Shown here piece after piece: positions 25,309-34,053 of a stretch of 64,000 nt of DNA. Source of the DNA: Edaphobacter sp. 4G125. Lineage in GTDB: Bacteria; Acidobacteriota; Terriglobia; Terriglobales; Acidobacteriaceae. The DNA lies in the NCBI RefSeq assembly GCF_014274685.1, contig NZ_CP060393.1, positions 1,547,501 through 1,611,500 of the forward strand, in the 5' to 3' direction. The position numbers were made by a program, and so were the translations under genes. Each line of letters begins with the position of its first letter. The stretch's first letter is position 1. The notes under the pieces were generated by a model, which saw only the letters and a program-made list of their open reading frames with translations, had not been told where the DNA came from and did no database searches.

Positions 25309-25959
25309 ATGAAGGATTCGTCGATGCAGCAGCCAATAAAAACGATGATCCGCAAGATTGAAGTCTTGGTCGTACAGAGCATGTTCCTGCTGCTCTTTGT
25401 CGGTACTGCATCGGCACAGACGGACCGCCAGATCAGCATTCATCTTGATCCTGCAGCAACCAATGTTAGGTGGACTCTCGGTGATGTCCTTCACGTAGTG
25501 CATGGCACATTTAAGCTGAAGCAGGGCGTGATCAGCTACAACCCGCTTACTAAAGAAGCAAGCGGGCTGATCGAGGTTGATGCGACGAGTGGTGAGAGTG
25601 GTAACTCAGCTCGCGATCATAGAATGCACAAGGACGTATTAAACAGCGCCCAATATGGGGTTATCACTTTTCGCCCCAACCGTGTCGAAGGGACATTCGA
25701 TCCGACAGTTCGCGGAGACTTCGTCGTTGATGGGATCCTCAATCTCCATGGGCAAAACCATCCCATGAAGATAAAGGTATCTGCTCAACCCAAAGGAGGG
25801 GATGGACTCTCAATCGAAACCCATTTTGCTGTTCCTTATGTTGAATGGGGTTTGAAAGATCCGAGTACCTTCGTTTTGCGAGTCAGTAAGGAAGTCTCAA
25901 TCGACATTGACTCCGCTGCAACGATCACAAACGAATCCGGCGCTAGAACGCAGCCATGA
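25309..25959 (+). CDS. YceI-family periplasmic protein
   Basis: A 216-residue exported lipocalin-like protein. The N terminus contains a signal peptide (VVQSMFLLLFVGTASAQ) after a basic start, ending about residue 37. The YceI core follows: WTLGDVLHVVHGTFKL, GLIEVDATSGESGN, RMHKDVLNSAQYGVITFRPN and VVDGILNLHG. Family members bind polyisoprenoids or amphipathic ligands in the periplasm. It starts 5 nt after the flavoprotein gene, so the two form an operon, consistent with lipid or isoprenoid handling. An inverted repeat terminator follows the stop codon. Confidence 0.9.
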   Translation: MKDSSMQQPIKTMIRKIEVLVVQSMFLLLFVGTASAQTDRQISIHLDPAATNVRWTLGDVLHVVHGTFKLKQGVISYNPLTKEASGLIEVDATSGESGNSARDHRMHKDVLNSAQYGVITFRPNRVEGTFDPTVRGDFVVDGILNLHGQNHPMKIKVSAQPKGGDGLSIETHFAVPYVEWGLKDPSTFVLRVSKEVSIDIDSAATITNESGARTQP

Positions 25960-25960
25960 A

Positions 25961-25997
25961 AAATCGGTAAAGCCCAGTAAAGGAGTTTACCGATTTT
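25961..25997. terminator. Bidirectional terminator between yceI-type gene and ssb
   Basis: An inverted repeat with arms AAATCGGTAAA (25961-25971) and TTTACCGATTT (25986-25996), 14-nt loop, followed by T on the plus strand. It lies between convergent genes and can serve both. Confidence 0.7.
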
Positions 25998-26020
25998 GTC
26001 TCAATCTCTATCGAGATGTT

Positions 26021-26491
26021 TTAGAAGGGGATGTCGTCGTCGGTGATGCCCTGATCGGCGAAGTCTTCAGCGGGAGCGGATGGCCGTTGATCAAAGCTGC
26101 TGGTGTTGGAGCGAGAGTAACCACCACCACCGCCAGTGCTTTCGCCGCGTCCAGCGCCGCCGCCGAGAAGGCTCATTTCGTTGACGATGATCTCGGTGCG
26201 GTACTTCTTCTGGCCGGAATCCTTGTCGTCCCATGAACGGGTCTGAATCTTGCCTTCGACGAAGATCTGTGTGCCCTTTTTGACGTAGTCACGGATGATC
26301 TCGGCGGTGCGGTTGAATGCGACGAGATTGTGCCACTCAGTCTTGTCCTGCCAGTTTCCCTGCTGATCTTTGGCTCGCTCAGCGGTCGCGAGAGAGAGGC
26401 TGGCGACCGTAGTGCCTCCTGCGGTAGAGCGAATCTCAGGATCTTTGCCGACGTTGCCGAGAAGAAAAACTTTATTGACGCCTTTTGCCAT
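26021..26491 (-). CDS. ssb: Single-stranded DNA-binding protein
   Basis: A 156-residue Ssb. The OB fold covers about residues 3-110 (VNKVFLLGNVGKDPEIR, then ATAERAKDQQGNWQDKTEWHN and VEGKIQTRSWDD). A Gly/Ser/Arg-rich linker follows (GGGAGRGES, GGGGGYSRS). The acidic C-terminal tip DDDIPF is intact; it recruits replication and repair proteins. ATG 26491 is chosen because it begins the conserved MAKGVNKV segment; the frame extends 19 codons upstream without support. It is monocistronic here and converges on the YceI gene across a terminator. Confidence 0.95.
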   Translation of the reverse strand: MAKGVNKVFLLGNVGKDPEIRSTAGGTTVASLSLATAERAKDQQGNWQDKTEWHNLVAFNRTAEIIRDYVKKGTQIFVEGKIQTRSWDDKDSGQKKYRTEIIVNEMSLLGGGAGRGESTGGGGGYSRSNTSSFDQRPSAPAEDFADQGITDDDIPF

Positions 26492-26603
26492 GCGGATGCT
26501 CCGATTGTTCAGGTTCTGAAGGTTGAGGATAGCAGATGGGGCGAGCATAAAGGGGGCTTAACACTGATCTTCACCGAAGACACCGATTTCGAAAGATAAC
26601 AAA

Positions 26604-26694
26604 TACAGGGATTCTTCGTCCTTCGCCTGAAGGCTCCAGATTAAACGCAGATCCCTCGACTCTGCTGCTGCGCAGCTTCGCTCAGGATGACACT
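26604..26694. repeat. Intergenic repeat, CTTCG...CTCAGGATGACA family, copy 6 (compound)
   Basis: Two consecutive members: ACAGGGATTCTTCG (matching the 13741 copy) and then AACGCAGATCCCTCGACTC, ending GCTTCGCTCAGGATGACAC. It fills most of the ssb-to-small-protein gap. Confidence 0.7.
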
Positions 26695-26749
26695 AAAGGG
26701 GAATCGAGAATATGAAGCTTCGATATAGCCAGGAACCATCCACCTGCAA

Positions 26750-26974
26750 CTAGCGGCGGCGGTCGCCGAAGACCTTCAGGATGGCCAGGATAAGGGTGAG
26801 CGAACCGGTGGGGAGGCATCCCATGGCAACCATGAGGGCGAGCCAGCCGGAGTTGGTGTGCGGGCCCTGGTGGCCGATTCCTCCGAAGAAGAGGTGGATC
26901 GAGATGACTGCAGTAACGCCGGTTCCGAAGATCCAGAGCCCTGTGCGGAGAATTTTACGAGTATCAGCTTGCAT
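26750..26974 (-). CDS. Small two-helix membrane protein
   Basis: A 74-residue protein with two hydrophobic segments, about residues 11-30 (TGLWIFGTGVTAVISIHLFF) and 43-66 (WLALMVAMGCLPTGSLTLILAIL), a basic N terminus and a basic end (GDRRR). I recognise no named family. It begins 18 nt after the stop of the DUF420 gene on the same strand, so it is the third member of the cyoE-DUF420 operon. A role in terminal oxidase or heme copper oxidase assembly is possible from position alone. The ATG start is at 26974. Confidence 0.7.
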   Translation of the reverse strand: MQADTRKILRTGLWIFGTGVTAVISIHLFFGGIGHQGPHTNSGWLALMVAMGCLPTGSLTLILAILKVFGDRRR

Positions 26975-26992
26975 GAGGACCAGAGTTGCGGG

Positions 26993-27550
26993 TTAGTGGA
27001 TGGCCGACTGCATCCAGTAGACGACGACGCCTGTGATCGAGACGTAAAGCCAAATAGGCCAGGTATACCGGGCGAGTTTGCGATGCGCAGGAAAGCGTCC
27101 GGTGAGCGAGAGAAAGAACGTGATAAGGATCATCGGCAGGGCGATGACCGAGAGAAGGATGTGGGAGAGCAGGAGCTTCCAGTAGAAGGGCCACCAGGGG
27201 CTTAGACGGTTGAAGTGGGTCTCTCCGTGGAGGGTGAAGTTCACCAGGTATGAGACGAGAAAGATCGTGGAGAAGATGAACGCCGTGAACATGGCGGCGC
27301 GGTGCTGGGGAATCTGTCGCGCTCGGATGAAGCGATAGCCGAAAAGCAGGGCGATGGTGGAAAGCCCGTTGAGGATGGCGTTGACGAGCGGGAGCGAGCG
27401 GAGCTGGGTTCCAGCGACGTCGGTGGGGGTATGGAAGTAGACCAGCCAGCAGATGAAAGCGCTGGCCGCGGCACTGACCAGAATGATGGCCGCAATGACA
27501 GAAGGAGGCGTGCGAAGAGTCGCTGGTGGAGGTGTCGTGCGAATGTCCAT
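26993..27550 (-). CDS. DUF420-family membrane protein
   Basis: A 185-residue polytopic protein with about five transmembrane helices. Recognisable DUF420 segments include HRAAMFTAFIFSTIFLVSYL, the HGETHF pair, and LLLSHILLSVIALPMILITFF and GRFPAHRKLARYTWPIWLYVS. The multiple His residues in the helices resemble cytochrome-oxidase-associated proteins (CtaM/YozB-like). Its ATG overlaps the cyoE stop as TGATG, so translation is coupled. As I recall, DUF420 genes are often beside heme o synthase or SCO/cytochrome oxidase genes, fitting a role in oxidase maturation. The reading frame extends about 140 codons further upstream over the cyoE coding sequence, but that part is antiproductive and ignored. 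Confidence 0.88.
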   Translation of the reverse strand: MDIRTTPPPATLRTPPSVIAAIILVSAAASAFICWLVYFHTPTDVAGTQLRSLPLVNAILNGLSTIALLFGYRFIRARQIPQHRAAMFTAFIFSTIFLVSYLVNFTLHGETHFNRLSPWWPFYWKLLLSHILLSVIALPMILITFFLSLTGRFPAHRKLARYTWPIWLYVSITGVVVYWMQSAIH

Positions 27551-28515
27551 CAGAAGAGCAAACGTCCTTTCGCGTCGAGCATGAGAGCGGCCATGAGTAA
27601 GGGGAGATAGATGACGGAGGCTTTCAGGAGGTCGCGGGCGTAGGCGCGGGATTCTGGCGCAGCAGGGTCGCGCGTGATACGGGCAAAGCGGACGGTGTAC
27701 CAGAGATAAGCCAGCGAAAGGGCCACAGCGAAGATGGCGTATGGGATTCCTGTGACTCCAAGCCAGGTGGGCCATATGCTGATGGGAACCATCAGGACTG
27801 CGTAGAAGAGCGACTGGATGACAGTGGAGCGGGCGGCAAAGTTTTGATCGGGTTGCGTTGGAGTGAGCCGGATTCCAGCGGAGGCGTAGTCTTCGCGGTA
27901 CATCCATCCGATGGCCATGAAGTGAGGGAACTGCCAGACGAAGAGAATAGCGAAGAGCGCGATGGCGGGCCACTCGATGATGCCGCGAGCGGCGGTCCAG
28001 CCGATGAGTGGAGGAAGGGCGCCGGGAAATGCTCCGATAAAAGTATTGACGACGGTAATGCGCTTCAGTGGGGTGTAGATGCCGACGTATCCAACGGCAG
28101 TGATCAGGGTAAGGGTTCCAGTCAGAAGATTGGTGACGTGAGCGAGATAGAGCGAGCCGAAGAAGATGGCAGCAAAGCCGAGGAGGAGTCCGTGGGCGAG
28201 AGAGATTCGTCCTGCGGCCATGGGGCGATTGGCTGTGCGGCGCATGAGGGCATCGGTGCGGCGCTCCAAGGCCTGGTTGAGGGCGCTGGAGCCGCAGGTG
28301 ACGACGCCGATTCCGATGAGGGCCTGGATGAGCCCGGCGTGAAAGGGACTGATACCACTGGCTAATGAGCCGAGGTAAAAGCCGGCTCCAGCGGTAATGA
28401 CCACCATGACGGTGACACGGAGCTTGAACAGGGTTGCGTAATCGGCAAGCAGACGCGATTCTGCCGCGGCTTTCTGGGCGGAGAGTGCCGTCGGGGTTGT
28501 TGCGGATTGCGCCAC
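27550..28515 (-). CDS. cyoE: Protoheme IX farnesyltransferase (heme o synthase)
   Basis: Transfers a farnesyl group from FPP to heme b, giving heme o for terminal oxidases; it is a UbiA-superfamily membrane enzyme. Blocks seen include LFKLRVTVMVVITAGAGFYLG, the first aspartate-rich loop as NQALERRTDALMRRTANRP and YTPLKRITVVNTFIGAFPGALPP. A second motif is YREDYASAGI. The GTG at 28515 gives 321 residues, near the family norm; the longer frame would translate an intergenic repeat. No clear Shine-Dalgarno site precedes GTG. It leads an operon with DUF420 and a small membrane protein. Confidence 0.93.
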   Translation of the reverse strand: MAQSATTPTALSAQKAAAESRLLADYATLFKLRVTVMVVITAGAGFYLGSLASGISPFHAGLIQALIGIGVVTCGSSALNQALERRTDALMRRTANRPMAAGRISLAHGLLLGFAAIFFGSLYLAHVTNLLTGTLTLITAVGYVGIYTPLKRITVVNTFIGAFPGALPPLIGWTAARGIIEWPAIALFAILFVWQFPHFMAIGWMYREDYASAGIRLTPTQPDQNFAARSTVIQSLFYAVLMVPISIWPTWLGVTGIPYAIFAVALSLAYLWYTVRFARITRDPAAPESRAYARDLLKASVIYLPLLMAALMLDAKGRLLF

Positions 28516-28579
28516 GATATAAGGATAACGCGTTTGGATACTGAGCGGTCTGAGAGGACGATTAGCGCACGGTGGATGG

Positions 28580-28652
28580 GTCCGAGCTGCGCTCAAATAT
28601 CCCCCAGACATGCGGCGATAAAACTGCGTCATGTATGGGGCGCCGCATCCGA
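28580..28652. repeat. GAGCTGCGCTC/CATGTATGGG element, copy 2
   Basis: Reads CCGAGCTGCGCTCAAATATC, CCCCAGACATGC, a spacer, then GTCATGTATGGGGCGCCGCA. It shares motif order with 21410-21461 and lies between cyoE and polX. The spacer is about 12 nt longer than in copy 1. Confidence 0.55.
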
Positions 28653-28724
28653 CAGACCCTTCGTTTGTCATGTTTATGCGCGCCAAACTTCGCAAGGGAT
28701 GACAGGATTGGGCAAGGCGTCAGT

Positions 28725-30470
28725 TCAGGAGTGTGGGCGTAGCTGCGTGAGCAGGGCTTCGGCAGAGGGTTGGGTGTTCAACACATCGGCGGCAGTAAGC
28801 CAGGCGCGGCGGAGTTGGGTGATTCCGTAGCGGACCTGGTCGAGCTCGGCGGTGGAATGGGCATCGGTGTTTACGACAATTTTGCAGCCGTGTTGTTTGG
28901 CCAGACGCAGGTGGAGGTCGTTGAGGTCGGCTCGGGCGGGGCTGGCGTTGTGTTCGACGGCGACTCCAAGTTGAGCAGCGCGTTTGAGGATGGCTTCGAT
29001 ATGGACGGCATAAGGATCGCGCTTGAGGACCTTGCGGCCAGTGGGATGTCCAAGGATGCGGACGGAGGGATTTTCGATCGCACGGAGGATACGGTCGGTC
29101 ATTTGCTCGACGGGCTGGTCGAAGCGGCTGTGAACGCTGGCGATGACGATGTCCATTTGGGCGAGAGTTTCGTCGGACAGGTCGAGCTCACCTTCGGCGA
29201 GAATGTCGACTTCAACTCCGGCGAGAATGTGAATCCGTCCCTGCATCTCGGTGTCGACCTCGCGGATGCGCTGGATGTGCGCGAGCGCGCGGCGGTCGTC
29301 CATGCCGTTGGTCATGGCGAGATTTTTGGAGTGATCGGTGATGGCGATGTATTTGAGGCCACGAGCGAAAGCGGCTTCAGCCATTTCGCGGATGGTGTTC
29401 GCGCCGTCGGTCTCGACAGTATGCATGTGCAGATCGCCGCGGATATCGGTGAGAGTGATGAGCTCAGGCAAAGAGTGATTGGCAGCAGCTTCGAGTTCGC
29501 CGGAGTTTTCGCGCAGCTCGGGTGGGATGTAGTCGAGATCGAGAGCGCGATAGATAAGCTCTTCGGTTGTGGCGGCGACGATGGAATTGTCTTCGACGCG
29601 AAGCAATGCATACTCGTTGAGGGTCATGCCACGTTTGATCGCGCGCTGACGCAGAGCGACGTTGTGCATCTTCGAGCCGGTGAAGTACTGCAACGCTGCA
29701 CCGTAGCTTGCGCGGGGGAGAAGACGGACGTCGACCTGAAAATTGTTGCGGAGGGTGAAGCTGACCTTGTTCTGGCCACGGGCGAGGAGCTTGTCGATGA
29801 GAGGGAGCGTGGCGACGTGCTCGACGGCTGCCGCGACGACATCGGGTTCGCAGGCTGGACCGGTTACGAGCAGATCGAGATCGCCAACCGTCTCGCGTCC
29901 ACGACGGAGCGAGCCTGCGGGAGTGATCTCCTCGATGCCGGGGAATTGGCGAATGAGTTCGGAGATACGATCCGCCTGCTCACGAGCCTGATCGATACGA
30001 AACCGGCTTGAGTTCTTGCGGTAGTCTTCGATGCCTTTCAGAAGTTTGACGGTAAATTTTTCGCCGAGGCGGGGCAGGGTATTCAGTTGGCCTGCTTTGG
30101 CCGCCTCTTCCAATGCGTCGATGTCACTGACCTGGAGGGCGGACCAGATGAGGGCTACGGTTTTGGGGCCCATGCCGGGGAGGTGCAACAGCTCCAACAT
30201 GGTGGGACGGTATTTCTTGAGCAGCTCTTCGCGGAGGGTGGTGGTGCCGGTATTGACGATGTCAACGATATTTGCTGCCATGCCCTTACCGATTCCTGCA
30301 ATGGCGAGGAGCTGTTTGGGATCGTCGGCTAATTGAGCGAGCTGGGTCGTTTGCTGTTCAACGGCTTCAGCAGCGCGACGGTAGGAGCGTATGCGGAAGG
30401 GATCCGCCGCATCAATTTCCAGCAGAGCGGCGGTTTCTTCCAACACACGTGCAATCGAAATATTGTCCAT
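28725..30470 (-). CDS. polX: DNA polymerase/3'-5' exonuclease PolX
   Basis: A 581-residue family X polymerase with a C-terminal PHP nuclease domain, typical of bacterial base-excision-repair PolX. The N-terminal 8-kDa and helix-hairpin-helix regions include AGIGKGMAANIVDIV and LPGMGPKTVALIW. The polymerase site GSLRRGRETVGDLDLLV has its two aspartates near residues 200-202, and VDVRLLP supplies the third near 247. The PHP domain starts with GDLHMHTVETDG near residue 345 and continues to HNASPARADL and NTDAHS at the end. All catalytic residues I checked are present. It starts at ATG 30470 with a 151-nt gap to cspA. Confidence 0.95.
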   Translation of the reverse strand: MDNISIARVLEETAALLEIDAADPFRIRSYRRAAEAVEQQTTQLAQLADDPKQLLAIAGIGKGMAANIVDIVNTGTTTLREELLKKYRPTMLELLHLPGMGPKTVALIWSALQVSDIDALEEAAKAGQLNTLPRLGEKFTVKLLKGIEDYRKNSSRFRIDQAREQADRISELIRQFPGIEEITPAGSLRRGRETVGDLDLLVTGPACEPDVVAAAVEHVATLPLIDKLLARGQNKVSFTLRNNFQVDVRLLPRASYGAALQYFTGSKMHNVALRQRAIKRGMTLNEYALLRVEDNSIVAATTEELIYRALDLDYIPPELRENSGELEAAANHSLPELITLTDIRGDLHMHTVETDGANTIREMAEAAFARGLKYIAITDHSKNLAMTNGMDDRRALAHIQRIREVDTEMQGRIHILAGVEVDILAEGELDLSDETLAQMDIVIASVHSRFDQPVEQMTDRILRAIENPSVRILGHPTGRKVLKRDPYAVHIEAILKRAAQLGVAVEHNASPARADLNDLHLRLAKQHGCKIVVNTDAHSTAELDQVRYGITQLRRAWLTAADVLNTQPSAEALLTQLRPHS

Positions 30471-30621
30471 GAGGATTGACCCGGAGTCGGCATGCCCAGC
30501 CGAACTCCTGAGTCAGTATGCAGCATTCTGTTTCGAATTGCGCACTCTGGGGAGGACGCAACAAGGGCAATGGGGCAGACCTGGATTCCGCAAAAGATTT
30601 CTGCAACAGAAAAGTCTGGAA

Positions 30622-30843
30622 TCAGCTGGCGATTTCCTTGATACGGAAGACCTGATCTGCCTGCGGTCCCTTGGCGCCCTGGATGATGTCGAACTCGACC
30701 TCATCCCCTTCTTTCAAACTTTTGTAACCATCCCGTTGGATGGAGGTGTAGTGAACGAAGACATCGGCCCCGCCATCCCGGCCAAGAAAACCGTATCCCT
30801 TTGCATTGTTGAACCACTTTACGATGCCTTTGTACTGTGCCAA
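30622..30843 (-). CDS. Cold-shock domain protein (CspA family)
   Basis: A 73-residue single cold-shock domain. RNP1 is seen as [10 protein letters not shown] and RNP2 as VFVHYTSI, and the protein begins [19 protein letters not shown] with the standard WF pair. It binds single-stranded RNA and DNA, melting structures at low temperature or during growth. Compared with E. coli CspA it has Leu in place of Ile in the RNP1 region. The 155-nt interval upstream, to the Nudix stop, may hold a structured leader as in other csp genes, but no conserved cold box was identified. Confidence 0.93.
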   Translation of the reverse strand: MAQYKGIVKWFNNAKGYGFLGRDGGADVFVHYTSIQRDGYKSLKEGDEVEFDIIQGAKGPQADQVFRIKEIAS

Positions 30844-30998
30844 GATCCTGCTCCTTACAACGAACGATTCCGAGTGCCCCCGATTTTGCTCGTAGGGGAA
30901 CCCATGGAAAATCTGACGCCAAAGAGAGGAGCAGGGTTTTCTGAAGAAAGATTCGGAATCTTGGTAAGTGGTGATCTCCCGTCAGTAACAATATTTGG

Positions 30999-31667
30999 CT
31001 AGAGACGGTTTTCCCGGCGCAGACGATCGAAGAGCATTAGTCCAATCAATGTTTTGCCGTCATGGATCTTATTTGAAGATGCAAGGGAGAGGGCTTCGGA
31101 CAGAGGCATCCGAACGATCTCGATCTGCTCGTCGGCCTCGGGCTGTGCGATGCCAGCACGGACGTCGCGGGCGAGGTAAATCTGCATCCATTCCCCAAGG
31201 AATCCGGGACTGGCGAAGTACTTTGTCAACAAGCTCCAGCGCTTGGCACGGTAGCCGGTCTCTTCGATCATCTCGCGCTTCGCGGCAGCGAGGGTCGATT
31301 CTCCGGGTTCGACGCGGCCAGCTGGAAGTTCAAGCAGAAACTGACCGGTGGCGTGGCGGTATTGGCGTTCGAGGATGACGTCGGGATCGGCGGGATTCTT
31401 TGATTCGTCGACAGCCAGGATTACGACAGATCCGTTATGACGGATGACTTCGCGGACATTCTTGACTCCGGTGGGCTCGATGACCTCGTCGCGATTGACG
31501 GAAAAAACCTTTCCTTTGAAGACGACCTTCGAGGAGAGAACGCGAGTTTTGGCTTTTGAGCGGACCGCCGTAAGCTTTGCAGCGTTCATTTTTGAGGATG
31601 TGGTTGCCTTTGGCGAAGTTCCGACACGCCGGGCGACTTTTGTCGTGCTCTTAGTCTTGAGAGGCAT
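30999..31667 (-). CDS. Nudix hydrolase, ADP-ribose pyrophosphatase-like
   Basis: A 222-residue protein. About 40 N-terminal residues are Lys/Ser/Thr-rich and probably disordered. The hydrolase fold follows with VFKGKVFSVNRDEV and the Nudix box AGRVEPGESTLAAAKREMIEETGYR, of which I cite positions about 118-141 (G-x5-E-x7-REUxEExG pattern complete). QYRHATGQFLLELPAG upstream and SPGFLGEWMQIYLA downstream are typical of ADP-ribose/sugar pyrophosphatases. It hydrolyses nucleoside diphosphate-linked compounds; the exact substrate is not known. The start is ATG at 31667, which may be too far upstream given the disordered region. Confidence 0.88.
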   Translation of the reverse strand: MPLKTKSTTKVARRVGTSPKATTSSKMNAAKLTAVRSKAKTRVLSSKVVFKGKVFSVNRDEVIEPTGVKNVREVIRHNGSVVILAVDESKNPADPDVILERQYRHATGQFLLELPAGRVEPGESTLAAAKREMIEETGYRAKRWSLLTKYFASPGFLGEWMQIYLARDVRAGIAQPEADEQIEIVRMPLSEALSLASSNKIHDGKTLIGLMLFDRLRRENRL

Positions 31668-31895
31668 AAGGCTACGGTATCATCCCTGCATCGGAGATTG
31701 CGGTAAATACATCCAACGAAACAGGGGGCCGGGAGATCGGAAGTAGTGCATCAGATCGTTTCCGGGTTGCATCTGATAAAGGACATCAAGCAAAGTAATT
31801 TAACAGGATTTTCAGACGAGGAAACCAGGGAAGCTCTGCTCGCGGATTCAGATCGAGTCTGCGGAAGAACGAGGACTTGAGGATGAAGGCCGGCG

Positions 31896-33548
31896 ATGAG
31901 CGTTGAGTGTTATCCGATAACGGTATTGCCCCACATCTCGCAGCTGTATCGCGATTATCTTGTGATGGGCGAGAATGCCGATTCGCCGGTGCGCGGGTGG
32001 TATGGCTCGGGAAATTCCGGGGGGCCGTTCGCGGGTGGATGGATGCGAACACCGTCTCCTGGTGTGGACGGCAATCGCCTGGGCGATGAGCTTTTGCGCC
32101 AGAATCAAATCTTTGGTGCTGGGCAAGAGACGCTGGCCAATATTGAAAAACTTCGTGCTGGAGCCCGCGCCGTGGTGACCGGTCAGCAGGTCGTCTTGTT
32201 CGGCGGTCCTTTGCTGACGCTTCTAAAGGCCGCAACGGCGATTTCTCGTGCGCGGGAGGCGACCCGTATTACGGGTGTGGAGCATGTCCCGGTCTTCTGG
32301 ATGGCGACCGAGGACCATGACCTTGCTGAGGTCGACCAGACTGCACTGCTGACGAAGACCGAGGTGGAGAGGCTGAAGGCGGGCCTGCGGGTTCCGCACC
32401 CAGTGCCAGTGGGTGATGTGGGGTTGAACTCCGAGACGGCACCTCTGTTGGAACAGGCGATTGAGCGCGCGACGGAGCTGCTGGAGTATGCTCCGGTGTC
32501 GGAATGGATTCGCGAATCTTATCTGGCGGAAGGCGCGACCCTGGCCACGGCGTTTGGCAAGTTGATGGCGCGCATCTTTGCCGAACAAGGGTTAGTGATT
32601 GTGGATGCGGCGAGCCGCGAATTCCATGCGATGGGCGCATCGACTTTGCGGTATGCGATTGAGCATGCGGATGAACTGCACAATCATCTGCTTGCCCGAA
32701 CCGAAGAGCTGACGAAGGACGGATATCACGCGCAGGTACTGGTGGGAGAGTCGTCCTCGTTGCTGTTTCTGTTGGATGGAGAGACAGGGGAGCGTTTGGC
32801 GCTTCGTCGGGTGAGTGATCCTGCAAGCCAGGAGAGGCAGTGGCGTGCAGGTCCGCATATTTATTCCACGGAACAATTGCTGGAAGTCCTCGAGCGGTGT
32901 CCGGAACATCTGAGTCCGAACGCATTGCTACGTCCTGTGTTTCAGGACACGGTTTTGCCGACGGTGGCATATATCGGTGGGCCTGCGGAGATTGCGTATT
33001 TTGCGCAGAGCGCTGTGTTGTATCGAGAGATCCTGGGGCGGCTTACTCCGGTATTGCCACGTCTGAGCGCCACTCTGATTGAGCCTGCGATTGCAAAGGT
33101 GATGGAAAAGGACGAGGTACAGCTTCCGGATGCGATGACGACAGCATCGGAACTTGCTTTGCGCCTGGGTGCCCGGGCCATGCCGATCCAGCTGAAGCGA
33201 AAACTAGCTGCTGCGGGCAATGCACTAGAGACAGAGCTGGACGCATTGACGGAGTATCTGCGCGGTATTGATGCCTCGCTGGGAACAACGGCGGAGACAT
33301 CGGGATCGAAGATGCTTTACCAGATGAATCGGCTGCGCCGTATGGCGGCGACGTATGAACTGCAGAAAGAGGCTTCGTTGAGCAAGCATGCTGCGACGAT
33401 TACTCTGAACGTCTTTCCGGACGGACATCCGCAGGAACGGCTTCTGGCCGGCGTGTGGTTTCTTGCACGCTATGGCGATGGTCTGATCGAGCGGTTGGTG
33501 CAAGTGGCGAATAATCAGTGTCCAGGCCACGTAATCGTTCGGCTGTAG
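31896..33548 (+). CDS. bshC: Bacillithiol biosynthesis cysteine-adding enzyme
   Basis: A 550-residue BshC homologue, which adds cysteine to GlcN-malate in the last step of bacillithiol synthesis. The characteristic N-terminal core is recognisable from ARAVVTGQQVVLFGGPLLTLLK, then HVPVFWMATEDHDLAEV near residues 128-144, and later ALLRPVFQDTVLPTVAYIGGPAEIAYFAQ. A long coiled region precedes the C-terminal DGHPQERLLAG block. Its presence implies that this organism makes the low-molecular-weight thiol bacillithiol, in line with other acidobacteria; bshA and bshB are not in the window. The start ATG at 31896 follows GATGAAGG. The bordering genes are unrelated. Confidence 0.93.
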   Translation: MSVECYPITVLPHISQLYRDYLVMGENADSPVRGWYGSGNSGGPFAGGWMRTPSPGVDGNRLGDELLRQNQIFGAGQETLANIEKLRAGARAVVTGQQVVLFGGPLLTLLKAATAISRAREATRITGVEHVPVFWMATEDHDLAEVDQTALLTKTEVERLKAGLRVPHPVPVGDVGLNSETAPLLEQAIERATELLEYAPVSEWIRESYLAEGATLATAFGKLMARIFAEQGLVIVDAASREFHAMGASTLRYAIEHADELHNHLLARTEELTKDGYHAQVLVGESSSLLFLLDGETGERLALRRVSDPASQERQWRAGPHIYSTEQLLEVLERCPEHLSPNALLRPVFQDTVLPTVAYIGGPAEIAYFAQSAVLYREILGRLTPVLPRLSATLIEPAIAKVMEKDEVQLPDAMTTASELALRLGARAMPIQLKRKLAAAGNALETELDALTEYLRGIDASLGTTAETSGSKMLYQMNRLRRMAATYELQKEASLSKHAATITLNVFPDGHPQERLLAGVWFLARYGDGLIERLVQVANNQCPGHVIVRL

Positions 33549-33605
33549 GTTGCTCTTTCGATTCCTCTGTGCGGAGCATTAGAATGACGCACGAGGGAAT
33601 TTGTT

Positions 33606-33914
33606 ATGGGCCTGAGTGATCAGCCATTTGAAGTGATGTGTCCGGACTGCGGCGGCATGTTGAAGGTCGATCCGGTGAGCCGCGCGATCATCTCGCACAA
33701 ATCTGCGCCGAAGAAGAAGATGTTCGAAGACTTTGGTGAGGCGGCGAAGGCGTTGCGTGAGGCTGACGCCAGGCGAGATTCGATTTTTCAGCAATCAGTA
33801 GAGGCGCAGAAGAACAAAGAAGATGTGCTGGCGAAGAAGTTTGCCGAGGCTGTGAAGAAGGCGAAGGAGACTCCGCTGGGAGATCGCCCGTTGCGAGACT
33901 TCGATCTGGATTAG
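33606..33914 (+). CDS. Small zinc-ribbon-like protein with coiled-coil, 102 aa
   Basis: A 102-residue protein. The N terminus has a single CPDCGG motif (residues 12-17) in the setting FEVMCPDCGGMLKVD, which looks like half of a zinc ribbon. The middle is highly charged and helical (many E, A, K between about 36 and 85), predicting a coiled coil, and it ends in an acidic DLD. I cannot name a family. The good start context (TTGTTATG after an A/G-rich site) and codon use support a real gene, and it sits 57 nt after bshC on the same strand. Confidence 0.65.
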   Translation: MGLSDQPFEVMCPDCGGMLKVDPVSRAIISHKSAPKKKMFEDFGEAAKALREADARRDSIFQQSVEAQKNKEDVLAKKFAEAVKKAKETPLGDRPLRDFDLD

Positions 33915-33950
33915 GTTTCTAATCTTCTGCATGTGCCTGCGTGGAGTAAA

Positions 33951-34000
33951 AACGCAGATCCTTCGACTTCGCGATCTTCGATCGCTACGCTCAGGATGGT
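33951..34000. repeat. Intergenic repeat, CTTCG...CTCAGGATGGTA family, copy 7
   Basis: Reads AACGCAGATCCTTCGACTTC, GCGATCTTCGATCGCTACGC then TCAGGATGGTA. The insert GCGATCTTCGATCGC is self-complementary and is shared with the copy at 40735. Confidence 0.7.
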
Positions 34001-34053
34001 ATCTGTGGATTGAAGTACGGTACAAGATCGCTCTGGGCGTTTAAACTTGAATC

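Noticed and set aside
27551..27973. N-terminal extension of DUF420 up to 27973
   Set aside because: That stretch is antisense-frame reading over the cyoE coding sequence and is Arg/His/Pro-rich; the real ATG at 27550 overlaps the cyoE stop.
28770..30011. Large plus-strand open frame of over 400 codons opposite polX
   Set aside because: It lies entirely antisense to an intact PolX with full motifs and has repetitive Gly/Asp/Val composition expected from the reverse complement.
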